Positions 1 to 9,464 of a stretch of 22,593 bases of DNA are shown here, piece after piece (position 1 is the first letter of the stretch; every line of letters begins with the position of its first letter). Origin of the DNA: Apostichopus californicus (Eukaryota > Echinodermata > Holothuroidea > Aspidochirotida > Stichopodidae); the NCBI GenBank assembly GCA_020650975.1, contig JAIPMN010034853.1, positions 1 through 22,593 on the forward strand, read 5' to 3'. The position numbers were made by a program, and so were the translations under genes. The notes beneath the pieces are model-generated. The model ran no database searches, was not told where the DNA came from, and saw nothing but the letters and a program-made list of their open reading frames with translations.

Positions 1-3
1 TAC

Positions 4-43
4 CTTCAGGTTGGTTTAGTAATGTTTCTTTCAGGTCAACATT
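4..43 (-). CDS. Exon 7: cytoplasmic tail exon, donor at window edge
   Basis: The acceptor is AACTTTCTTTAG and the exon is 40 nt, encoding NVDLKETLLNQPE in phase 0, with a GTA donor in the first three bases of the window. No tyrosine-based (ITAM/ITIM) motif is visible in exons 6 or 7. The tail continues outside the window. Confidence 0.5.
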
Positions 44-3000
44 CTAAAGAAAGTTAAGGGTAGAAGACAATGAACAGAACACAGTTACAGTCTGGCAACT
101 AAAGAGTTGATATACTTGACAAGAATGACTTTTCTTACATAATCACACGACGCTAGCTAACCGACATCAATACAATTTTACTGCTACTTTTTCATCAAAC
201 ACGGTACACTTTAATGCTTTCTCTATGAACAGCTGATTTTCTTTTATATTGTTATTGTTTTTTACTGTACATTTCCAACGTCAATATCATAACGATAATT
301 CAATTGATCATGTTCTAGTTTAACTTTTTACTTTTATCAGTTAGCTACAACCTTAAAACGAACAAACTTCACGAGAAATAATACATTCATTATGATGATT
401 GTTTATCAATTTGGTATTATAATGATCTGGTATTACCTCTTCATTGCTCAAAGTGTCTGGTTTGGGTCTTCTCCGGAGTTCTAGTAAATAAGAAGATATT
501 ACATAAAATTAAAGTATTATCATATCCTGGTGACGTGATTTAAACAATGAATATACATTGGTTCGTTAAATTAAAACACAAGGATGACAACTAGATCAAG
601 CAAACGTGCTAAAATATATTCTTAGATAATTTATCTTGTAAAGTTATACATGTGAGGCTATGTTGAGGTGATACGCACAACTTTAAATCATCGTCAAACT
701 GTAATTGTGGTGCAATGTTGCGACGAATAAAACTGAGATACACAATGAAAGTACACACAGTCGTTTCATCTCATTTATAGACTTTGTGTTTTCATTGCCA
801 TAAAATGTATAGTTACTCACTTATTATGACGAATATCACACCAGCTACAAGTAGAATAAAACTAGCAACCAGTACTATGACGATGATTATTATCGGGAAT
901 CCAGTCTCCTCTTGATTTTTAGCTGTTGGCATGACGTCATCTATGAAAGGGAGAAACAATAGGCGTGGTTACTGGAACACTGCTTCAATATAAAAGCTGA
1001 AAATATATGTAGCTTTCACTTGATGATGGACACAAATAACAAAGATCAGATTGACTTTGAATTTTTCTTTAATCACACTGATTGGTATACGGCAGACGGT
1101 TCGATTGGTCCAGCCGATACTCATTAGCTGGTACAGTAACAACTTGTAAAACCTGTAACACATGTTACCGTGTTACGAACGCAAAGTAATAATTACGGAT
1201 GCACGGTTGTGGGGACCAGTAGTTACTGTACTAGCTATGTATTTGAAGTAAAGGAGGTACGGTTAAAGCTTGATTCCAGTTCACACCTCTCCTTTAAATT
1301 ACGCCAATTTGTCATGCCGAGAACGAAGAAAGGCCATGTTTGGGTATATCCATAGGCCTACTTATAGCATAAAACGACTAGATACGACTTTATTTTTGCG
1401 TATTAACGAACTTGGACTCAATGGCTGGTACAGCAACTACCGTTCAAGTCCCACAACAGTTCATCAGTAATTACTACTTTGTATTCTTAACATGTGTTAC
1501 AAGATATGAACAGTAGTTACTGTACGAGCCATGAGTATCGGGTGATTGGTCATACGTGGTTGGGTAGGCCAAGGGCGGAGTCGGGTAGCAGCGAAGGGTA
1601 AACACGTACGTATATTATAATGTAAAAAAAAGATTCTTATACAAATTTGCTGGATCTCAATACACATTATATATTAAGTAATGTTATATAATATTACCAC
1701 GAGCAATCAGTAGATCGATGGTGGTGCTCAAAGCCAACGAATCCTTATGTGCACCGATACTGTAACACTCCACTGTTACTCTGTCACTAGCCGTATCTCG
1801 AACTTTGTACTCTGTTGTGTGGATAACATCTGACGTCCCGTCATTGGTTAATATTTTACTTTGTTGATTGTGAAATGATATATGATCATTAGAATCTTCA
1901 TAATGCACCATCCATTGGAGTTCAATGGCTGGTCGTATGCCTTTAACTGTACACGTTAAAGTTCCTTGCCGTTCGACATTTAACGTGCAGTACCGATCTG
2001 ATGGACACCCATCAACTACTGGATAAGCTGGCGACGGACTTACTGCATTGAAGAACACAAATATTTTTAAAAAATGGATCTTTTAATACCACGAAGTTAA
2101 ATTATGAAAAATGTCATTGTTCAGTTAAATAATATAGTCCATTACGTATTTGTATAATCTCTGAAGATCATCGCATCTCATACATTATTACATTATTACA
2201 GTAAACTGTTGAGAGAGTACCTGAAAGGCTAGAGTAATATACGTGTTTGCATATTTGTTTAATATCATTAGGACACAGACAGCGTTTCAGCAATCATCCT
2301 CGACACAGCAAGAACACTCTGATACTAAGCTATCTTACCATATACATGCATAATAAATGCAGCTATCATACCTTAGACATGTATTTTCAATGCAGCTATC
2401 ATACCATACACATGTAGTTTAAATGCAGCTATCTTACCATATACATCATTTTTAATGCAGCTATCTTATCATAGATATCATTTTAATGCAGCTATATTAC
2501 CATAGTGTATTTTAATGCAGCTATATTAACATCGACGTGCATTTTTAATACAGCTATCTTACCATATACATACATTTTAAAGGCAGCTATCTTAGCATAT
2601 ACATACATTTTAAAGGCAGCTATCTTACCATATACAGCCATTTTAAATGCAGCTGCATCTCCAGTTCCGTTGTTGTATAGACATCTGTAATAACTTTCAT
2701 GTTCCAAACGAACGTCGGGTATGACCAAAGAACCTTGGTTACTAAGTTCAACACTTTCATCTAGGGATTTATGAATCAAGGTTTCAAAGTTAATGTAATA
2801 TGCGATTGTCTCAAAGTTATTCTCTAAATCAAGTTTCTCCCAGACAAGTATATCAATGTCAGCATTGGAACAAGTAAGATTTACACTCTGTCCCTTTTCA
2901 ACGATGACGTCAGTAGCGGTAATGTCAATAAGTTCAATATTTTGATTCTGAGCCAATACAAACGACTCAGGACGATTCAACAACGATGCATCGGTTTCTG

Positions 3001-5870
3001 CTTTACAAACAAGCAAAACCACATTCGGTGACTTTTCAAACACATCGGCTACTTCAACATATGATGACTGGGTTATCGTGCCGTTGGTTATAAAACGTGT
3101 AAACGGGATAAATGTTTGTCCTGCCTTAGTCAACAGATGCCATGATAAATTCACTGATGGTCTGGCGTCTGTTATTCTACATGTGAGTTGTTCATTCCAG
3201 CCAAGACGAGTGAAACATGTTTCCTCTTGTGTTGAACACTGGTCAATAACAGGATACGCTAAAACCGGTATAACTGTACATTGTATAGAAACATAAATAT
3301 AACAATATTTACTGTTAAAGAACGCATCATCAATACTAGAACAATGACTGAATTATCTTTACTAATGAACAGTATGCTAGCAGATACATTTTTTAAACTG
3401 TATGAAATGACAAAACCAGGAAATCAGTAATTTCAATAACCACTTGAACTGTTCATAAAACTACAAAATTGATATTATTTACGAAAAATCCCCCCGGAAA
3501 GAACCTGGGCACGAAATACCTAACAACAAACCGACTGATCCGCTCACACCCCAATCCCCTTGAATCGAGACTGTGACTGTGTGATCATCGTCGGTGTGCA
3601 TCACCATTCCCCTCGAAAGGGAAACAGATACTACACATGATCTTAGTCAAAATGTCACTTATTGAAATGCTTACCTATGACTTTAACCTCTATTATAAGT
3701 ACAACTGGTAATTCTGAAGTAGACTTGAATTTAGTAACTGTAAACTTTGTTTCGTGATGAACAGAAACGTTATTGACAACCAGATTTCCATCAGGGTTAA
3801 TGTTGTATTCCCCGGATGTAAAACCAGGTCCACCTATGGTGCCATCGCTATCTACTTCGATAGTCGGTTTCAAAGCAGTGACGTCATCTGTATCATACCA
3901 GTGGATGCTGTAAATTGCGGTCTCAAAATCACAGAGAACGACTCCTACTTTCCAAATCTCGAGGTATTGTGGAGATGGGCATTTCTCTTCAGATAAAACT
4001 GAGAACATAAATATATAGTCAAGGGAGGAATGTCATATAGGCATGTGATCTACGTGTGCTTCATTGGAGAGGGAGCAACGTAAACCTGTAATCCATTAAA
4101 CTGAAACATCATGTACCACGTTGGAGAAGTAAGATGCATCACATTGAATTTTATCTATTTCACACACCAGAGGCATTGGTTCGGGTTAGGGTTGCAGCAT
4201 ATTACACACATATTGTTATAGGACATAACGGATGTATGCCATTGCATGCACGGGTGACATTTTACGTACACAATATACATGTACAGAACATGGGGACCTA
4301 TTGCCGGGATATCACAGAGGAACACTGTCCTTTATTCTGCTTATCACACAGTGAAAATTACACCTTATATTAAACTGACACGATATCTTACATCATACAT
4401 ACGCCACGTTCATCAAATACCTTATATGGGATATGTAAGGCAAATCATAAGACTTATACCGGATACGTTACATGTGCTATACACATTAGATGATATATAA
4501 TGTGAACGTTACATAAATCATACCATGAACATGATAATACCTGGTAGATTATACAGCACTACGTGCACATTACTTGATAAACCAGGTACCATGTATGCTG
4601 TATTCAACAAAGCATTATATGAACTAGACCACCAACATTAAGACACGTACACCAGGTATAGTACATATTGCATGGACTTTACCAGATCTATAGCGTGGTA
4701 TTAATGGTAGAGTGCATTGCATATTATACATATTACATGACATACGGTGTATCATGATATTACAACACACCTACCATGCACAATAACTGACAGACATCAG
4801 GGACAGTACATGGAATAAAACAGACATATTATACACGGTATTTCATAAACATAGCAACCCCTCTATCAGGTACATTAAATGGTATATAACATATATAAAC
4901 AGACATATTATACACGGTATTTCATAAACATAGCAACCCCTCTATCAGGTACATTACATGACATATAACACACGTGTTACATGCGGTATTCCATGAGCAT
5001 AAGAACACATCATCAGTGACATTACATGAAATATAACACACGTGTTACATGCGGTATTCTATGAGCATAGGAACACATCATCAGTGACATTACATGACAT
5101 ATAACACACGTGTTACATGTGGTATTCCATGAGCTTAAGAACATATCATCAGTGACATTACATGACATATAACACACGTGTTACATGTGGTATTCCATGA
5201 GCATAAGAACATATCATCAGTGATATTACATGACATATAACACACGTGTTACATGCGGTATTCCATGAGCAAAAGAACATATCATCAGTGACATTACATG
5301 ACATATAACACACGTGTTACATGCGGTATTCCATGAGCATAAGAACATATCATCAGTGACATTACATGACATATAACACACGTGTTACATGTGGTATTCC
5401 AAGAGCATAACAACACATCTAGCAGGTATATTAACTTACATACATCAGGGACATTACATGAAATATAATAAACATATTACATAAGGCATACCATGAATAT
5501 AACAAAACATTTACATGTACATTTATTGTAATACATGACGGAGATTATATAATACATACGGTTTACCGAGAGCATACCAACACATTTACCAGGTACATTA
5601 ACTGGCATAAATCATGGGCATTATATGAAATATAGCGTTAATATTACGTGGCGTATACCATGCACATTGTAGTTACTCAATGCGTTGTCTTTAATGTAAC
5701 AAGTACATTACACAATCCATTATTGAACAATTTAGAACACAGCGTAGTTCTTAATATAACATACTGCTGGAGGTCAACTTACCAGAGAAATAGTTCAATA
5801 TAAGGATAAGAATAAATGCCTTTAAAAATGCTCCGTTCAACATCTCGCTATATTTCGAACAAAACTACAA
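4..5870 (-). CDS. Type I IgSF receptor, gene model (seven exons, 3' end outside window)
   Basis: I built this spliced model by hand: coding exons 5783-5843, 3675-3998, 2629-3273, 1698-2042, 821-940, 437-480 and 4-43, all minus strand. Every junction is GT-AG and keeps frame; introns 1 to 5 are phase 1, intron 6 is phase 0, and the last exon ends in phase 1. The product so far is 526 residues: signal peptide (1-20), V-like Ig (21-128), an Ig domain with a C-terminal V/I-type Ig in one exon (129-343), another Ig (344-458), a transmembrane helix (474-498) and a basic cytoplasmic tail. Phase 1-1 exons are the norm for extracellular Ig modules. This is presumably a cell-surface recognition or adhesion receptor; the ligand cannot be read from the sequence. 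I cannot name an orthologue. The stop codon and 3' UTR lie beyond position 1. Confidence 0.75.
44..436 (-). other. Intron 6 of the IgSF receptor
   Basis: AT-rich, unique-looking sequence with no coding potential that I can see. It begins with GTAATA and ends with a pyrimidine-rich acceptor. Confidence 0.55.
437..480 (-). CDS. Exon 6: juxtamembrane cytoplasmic exon
   Basis: This is a 44-nt exon between TTTACTAG and GTAATA. After joining to exon 5 it reads KLRRRPKPDTLSNEE. The run of arginines directly after the membrane helix is a classic stop-transfer signal and strongly supports the join. It ends in phase 0. Confidence 0.65.
481..820 (-). other. Intron 5 of the IgSF receptor
   Basis: AT-rich sequence between the transmembrane and juxtamembrane exons. 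Its first in-frame codons are a stop after two residues. Nothing else recognised. Confidence 0.6.
821..940 (-). CDS. Exon 5: stalk and transmembrane helix
   Basis: The acceptor is CTCCCTTTCATAG before 940 and the donor a near-perfect GTGAGT (820-815). The exon is 120 nt, phase 1-1. It encodes a short polar stalk (PTAKNQEETG), then about 25 hydrophobic residues beginning PIIIIVIVLVASFILLVAG, a clear single-pass membrane segment. Reading through the donor gives S-E-stop, so retention of this intron would produce a receptor with no cytoplasmic tail. Confidence 0.85.
1104..1110. repeat. Putative target-site duplication, left
   Basis: ATTGGTC directly outside the left inverted repeat; an identical copy lies at 1545-1551. 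Confidence 0.55.
1111..1544. mobile_element. Foldback MITE with long imperfect terminal inverted repeats, full copy
   Basis: The left end reads CAGCCGATACTCAT and the right end is the inverse of CACCCGATACTCAT. The complementarity extends roughly 100 bp inward, through the GTACAGTAAC and GTAACACATGTTA blocks to GTTGTGGGAC. A 7-bp direct repeat, ATTGGTC, abuts both ends (1104-1110 and 1545-1551) and looks like a target-site duplication, close to the 8 bp made by hAT-type transposases. There is no transposase frame. It lies in intron 4 of the IgSF receptor. A second, partial copy is at 14917. Confidence 0.7.
1545..1551. repeat. Putative target-site duplication, right
   Basis: ATTGGTC directly outside the right inverted repeat; matches 1104-1110. 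Confidence 0.55.
1698..2042 (-). CDS. Exon 4: membrane-proximal C2-like Ig domain
   Basis: The exon is 345 nt, phase 1-1; the acceptor is TTCTTCAATGCAG before 2042 and the donor GTAATA (1697-1692). It encodes AYPVVDGC at the N-terminus, then a nearby second cysteine (DRYC), C in GTLTC, W in LQWMVH and C in VTVECYS. The start is clearly related to the first domain of exon 3 (AYPVIDQC), pointing to duplication of a V-plus-C2 pair within this gene. Confidence 0.8.
2043..2335 (-). other. 3' part of intron 3
   Basis: AT-rich sequence downstream of the minisatellite; no exon recognised. Confidence 0.5.
2336..2660 (-). repeat. 33-bp minisatellite overlapping the 3' end and donor of exon 3
   Basis: About ten units, mostly 33 bp (range about 23 to 33), are marked on the plus strand by GCAGCTAT at 2359, 2392, 2425, 2457, 2488, 2517, 2550, 2583, 2616 and the exon copy at 2649. 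Read on the minus strand, each unit is the last 11 codons of exon 3 plus its donor (consensus peptide GKIAAFKMYVY). Perfect GTAAGA donors persist in the copy at 2557-2562 and in some distal units. Others are mutated, for example GCTAAG or TTAATA. Confidence 0.85.
2629..3273 (-). CDS. Exon 3: two Ig domains in one exon
   Basis: This 645-nt exon is phase 1-1, with acceptor TGTACAG before 3273 and donor GTAAGA (2628-2623). The first domain starts AYPVIDQC, has a second N-terminal cysteine (EETC), then C in QLTC, W in NLSWHL and C in VLLVCKAE. This layout matches exon 4 and suggests a C2-like module. The second domain has VEKGQSVNLTC, LVWEKLD and the textbook GSLVIPDVRLEHESYYRC, a V/I-type Ig. 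Sequons NLS, NGT, NLT and NGT are visible. The open frame continues past the donor through a 33-bp minisatellite to a TAG at about 2492-2494, so unspliced or alternatively spliced RNA stays in frame. The exon probably arose by loss of an intron between two Ig exons. Confidence 0.8.
3274..3674 (-). other. Intron 2 of the IgSF receptor
   Basis: About 400 bp with no further exon seen. A short C-rich tract lies on the plus strand near 3490-3560. Confidence 0.6.
3675..3998 (-). CDS. Exon 2: V-like Ig domain lacking the second canonical cysteine
   Basis: The acceptor is TTCTCAG before 3998 and the donor is GTAAGC (3674-3669); the exon is 324 nt, phase 1-1. It encodes about 107 residues. The B-strand cysteine is in GVVLCDFE and the C-strand tryptophan in IHWYD. 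The late strand region GNLVVNNVSVHHETKFTV has the usual spacing of an Ig E-F turn. Where the canonical Y-x-C should be, the sequence is F-T-V, so the second intradomain cysteine is missing. An extra cysteine near the N-terminus (EEKCPSP) could pair differently. NVS is a possible glycosylation site. Confidence 0.75.
3999..5782 (-). other. Intron 1 of the IgSF receptor, satellite-filled
   Basis: The long first intron is dominated by degenerate and regular copies of a CATTACATGACATATAAC-type repeat. No Ig exon is present between the signal-peptide exon and exon 2; open frames at 4134-4500 are repeat sequence. Confidence 0.6.
4832..5446. repeat. 68-bp satellite array with one CACGTG per unit
   Basis: CACGTG occurs at 4971, 5039, 5107, 5175, 5243, 5311 and 5379, exactly 68 bp apart. 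Each copy lies in the same context (CATATAACACACGTGTTACA), with the unit continuing GCGGTATTCCATGAGC. Two older units without the hexamer precede the array (4832 and 4911, spaced 79 bp). Increasingly diverged copies extend to about 4140 and 5650. The units differ by only a few bases, implying recent homogenisation. Confidence 0.85.
5783..5843 (-). CDS. Exon 1: start codon and signal peptide of the IgSF receptor
   Basis: The ATG is at 5843-5841. The 20 residues are a short polar start followed by a hydrophobic core (AFLKAFILILILNYFS), a typical signal peptide. The exon ends in phase 1 at a consensus donor GTAAGT (5782-5777). The single leftover G joins TT of the next exon to give valine. A pyrimidine-rich acceptor (CCCTTTTTCCAG) sits just upstream, with the exon beginning near 5870, so about 27 nt of 5' UTR (5844-5870) is probably in this exon and a further non-coding exon may lie upstream. 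Confidence 0.75.
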
Positions 5871-6836
5871 CTGGAAAAAGGGAATAAAACATTTATGTGA
5901 GTTAGAGGCGATGAAGTGATCATAGTAATATCTACTCTGACACTACATATTTTAAAAGGTGCATTAAACTTAAATATAAGCGACCGTTGCCCATCCGAAG
6001 AGACTGTGATGTATATGTCATTTCATATCATCTCATTTTATTGAATATTATTGAATGCTTCGAAAGCTAAATCACATTTACACTTACACAAGTTACTGAC
6101 TATTTTATCTTACGTTATTTATATGTAATTGGTATGGTTGTCAGATATACTTGTAACTGTCACTCTGCTTAATGAACGTTGCCAAAATAAAAGAAAACAT
6201 TGTTTGACTAATTTATTTAGCTTCTCCCAGTCCAGGGTCAGCTTCAAACCTCGGATAACAATTAAAAATATCAGAATCTCATCACCAAAAGAATAAATGG
6301 TTCATTATTTAAACATTTGTTTATATTCGCTATTACTGATACCTATTCATTTAAAGAACTGTTAATTCAATACCAATTGCTAAGGCACGAAATTTAACTT
6401 TGGGATACCAGCTTACTAGTAATATGAATTTTCAATTTTTAAGAATGTCACCACATTGTTAAAGTCAGCACGATGCTTTATATTAACTTGAAAATCACAT
6501 GACATTGCAACTATGTATTGCATCATGTTCTTCAAGTTACGAACTGTATAAAGAAGATACCATTAAATACATTCATCGTTATATACAAAGAATGTTAAAT
6601 TATGTTTCAGTTGTGCGTTAAGCTGTTCAAAACTTACCTCAAGTACAAGGAACATATCACGAGTACAACTTCTTCATGAGCTGTAAGAACAAAATGGCGC
6701 AGGTATAGATAACCGTTGTTAGACTTTGATCTGACATTTTATCTGATACCACTTGTAAACGAATATCAATAGACCGATAGGCTACGTGCAAACAGTTTGT
6801 GATTCAGTCTGGTCGTCATTTCGTCAGTATACAAAT
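5871..6836. other. Intergenic region upstream of the receptor start
   Basis: AT-rich sequence that should hold the promoter and any 5' UTR exon of the minus-strand receptor. I see no confident TATA element or coding exon. Confidence 0.4.
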
Positions 6837-7016
6837 ATGTATCACAAACAAGCATCAACGTTATTATTCTTCGTTGTGTGCTTAACATACAGTATAAAGT
6901 GTAACACACAGGACGCAGACATACAGGTTTCGAATTTAATGACAAAAATGTCATATGTGAAAATTGGGCAGAGAAGTAGACTAGTCTTCTCGAGGAATAA
7001 CATTACATTGGGATAA
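6837..7016 (+). pseudogene. Truncated signal peptide plus partial Ig fragment
   Basis: From ATG at 6837 the frame encodes a convincing signal peptide (MYHKQASTLLFFVVCLTYS) ending near IKC. It is followed by a stretch resembling the first strands of an Ig domain (VKIGQRSRLVF). The B-strand cysteine position is not cysteine, and a TAA at 7014-7016 stops the frame before any tryptophan or second cysteine. Satellite-like sequence begins immediately downstream. I read it as a dead duplicate of the neighbouring IgSF genes. It could instead be a live signal-peptide exon using an unrecognised donor, or chance. Confidence 0.35.
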
Positions 7017-7189
7017 GTTTCCACGTGCCACGTTGAACAATATCCCGCTGCCACGTTGTATCACATGTGCATATCAGGACCATTGCATGATATAAATCAG
7101 TTTATATGTACCCTTACCATGCCCATAACATATCATGTATTGCACTCACAAACTATGGCCCTCCCATATATCAAGTATATTACACGATA

Positions 7190-8300
7190 AATAGGCCTAC
7201 CAAGTCAGCAAAACGTCAATATCATATACTGGGTATATAATATGACATATTGAGGCAAAGTGTTACATATACCAAGTACATTGCATGACATGAAGACCTA
7301 CCACACAATGTGTCACAAACATATAACTAGTTGATTGTATGATAATTATGCCTACAAAGCAACGCGCCACATTCATAAGCCAGACAAACTACATAACATA
7401 TACAGGCAAAGTGTCACATATAGCAAGTACATTGCATGACATGAAGACCTACCACACAATGTGTCACAAACATATAACTAGTTGATTGTATGCTAATTAT
7501 GCCTACAAAACAACGTGCCACATTACTAAGCCAGACAAACTACATAACATATACAGGCAAATGGTCACAAATACCAGGTACATTGCATGACATGAAGACC
7601 TACCACGCAATGTGTCACAACAGTATAACTAGTTTAATGTGGGATAATTATGCCTACCAAGTAATGTGCCACATTCATATACCAGGCACACTACATTACA
7701 TATACAGGCAATATGTCACATAAACCAGGTACACTACATAACATGAAGACCTGCCACACAATGTGTCACAACAGTATAACTTGTTTAATGTGGGATAATT
7801 ATGCCTGCCAAGTAATGTGCCACATTCATATACCAGGCACACTACATTACATATACAGGCAATATGTCACATAAACCAGGTACACTACATGACATGAAGA
7901 CCTGCCACACAATGTGTCACAACAGTATAACTTGTTTAATGTGGGATAATTATGCCTACCAAGTAATGTGCCACATTCATATACCAGGCACACTACATTA
8001 CATATACAGGCAATATGTCACATAAACCAGGTACACTACATGACATGAAGACCTACAACACAATGTGTCACAAACATATAACTATTTATTGTATGGTAAA
8101 TATACCTACAAAGCAATGTGCCACATTCATATGCAAGGCGCCTAGATGAAATATACAGGCAACGTGTCACATATACCAGGTACATTACATGACATGAAGA
8201 CCTACCACACAATGTGTGAATAACATAATCAGTAGTACATTGCATGACAATTATGCCTACAACAATATGTTACATTAATAAACATTACATGACATTTACA
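7190..8300. repeat. 151-bp satellite array
   Basis: The marker TGCCTAC (or close variants) recurs at 7349, 7500, 7651, 7802, 7953, 8103 and 8254, spacings of 150 to 151 bp. The unit contains GTGCCACATTCATATACCAG, CAGGTACACTACATGACATG and ACAATGTGTCACAA. Units at 7651-8100 are almost identical. The CAGGTACATTACATGACAT block is shared with the 68-bp satellite at 4832-5446 and in the same orientation, so the two arrays seem to share an ancestor. Open frames here are repeat artefacts. Confidence 0.85.
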
Positions 8301-9464
8301 GCAATGTGTCGCAACCACACCACAGTGTGTATAACATGATAAATAAGCTATAACAGGCTCTGTGTCTTCTACATTTAACAAATATATTACAAGGCACATT
8401 TCATACCAAAACTATGCATATACGAGGCAACGTGACACATACAGAAACGGTGAGAATGGTAAATATTGACCGAGTGGAATACCCTTATTATTCTCAAATT
8501 GGTTATTTGTTGTTGTTATCGTGGTGTGTCTCATTTATGTTGAGCATTCATTCTTTCAGGAACACAATCACAGTTCAAAATAAAAATTTGGCGTTTAAAT
8601 GTTGATTTATTCTTGACAAACCAAGCAATAAACACTCAACTTTGACAAATGGAGCATCACACAGCAATTGCGATATTACAAAATATGACACAGAAGTAAA
8701 ACCTATGAACTCAAGCAATCAAATTACTTTCCTTTGTTTGAAATTAGGCCAGAGCGTGTATATTGTGTATTGATACTTGATTTTATTTGTGATAAGATTA
8801 ACCCGATGATTGCAGCCATATATGGGCACAATCTCTTTCTATTTCATTTTCTTCATCCACTCGAGTAATAATAACCTGAAACTGAAATTAGTAGTTTCAA
8901 AGATATAAATTTTGTTTTGTGCGGTTAACATATTTATATGCAAATAACAAGCCTATCCACACAACTTCGAAACCTATTTCTGTATGAGTAATCGATGCAT
9001 CGTACAACTCTTTTGTGTGGTCACAAAAGATTGTTAATACTTTCTATTTTACTTTTACAATGAAGAAATTTTAGACTAACGTATTTCCTTACCTCACCGT
9101 GAAACAGCTTAAGCAGAACTTGTTTTTATTCATATCTTGCGTCTGTTAAAGCCATGTGGTTTTTGGTCTTCTACCACCATATTCCATATTACAAACCATC
9201 AAGGGAAAGAACACATATATTTCATATGAAATGTTCACAGATCTTGTTTAATATGATAAAGTACTCGATTACGTAAGAGACATAATTTAATTCAACGCGA
9301 CAGAGGTCACATTTACTATGAATTAATATTAAGGCTCTCAGTTGGTCTCATACTTGTACACAATGTTAATACAACACCCACACTGAGTTTATGATTAACC
9401 AGTACTACTGAACGCCAGTCGATTGAAAAAAAGTAGGCTACAACTGGACTGAGCCGCCCACAAG
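8301..9464. other. Intergenic, no gene recognised
   Basis: AT-rich sequence; a 63-codon open frame at 8414-8605 lacks splice or domain support and looks spurious. Confidence 0.4.

Noticed and set aside
969-1163. Extra minus-strand exon between the Ig and membrane exons
   Set aside because: It overlaps the MITE end and has no Ig residues; exons 4 and 5 already join perfectly.
4971-5446. CRISPR-like array of regularly spaced repeats
   Set aside because: The whole 68-bp unit is repeated with no unique spacers; it is a tandem satellite in eukaryotic DNA.
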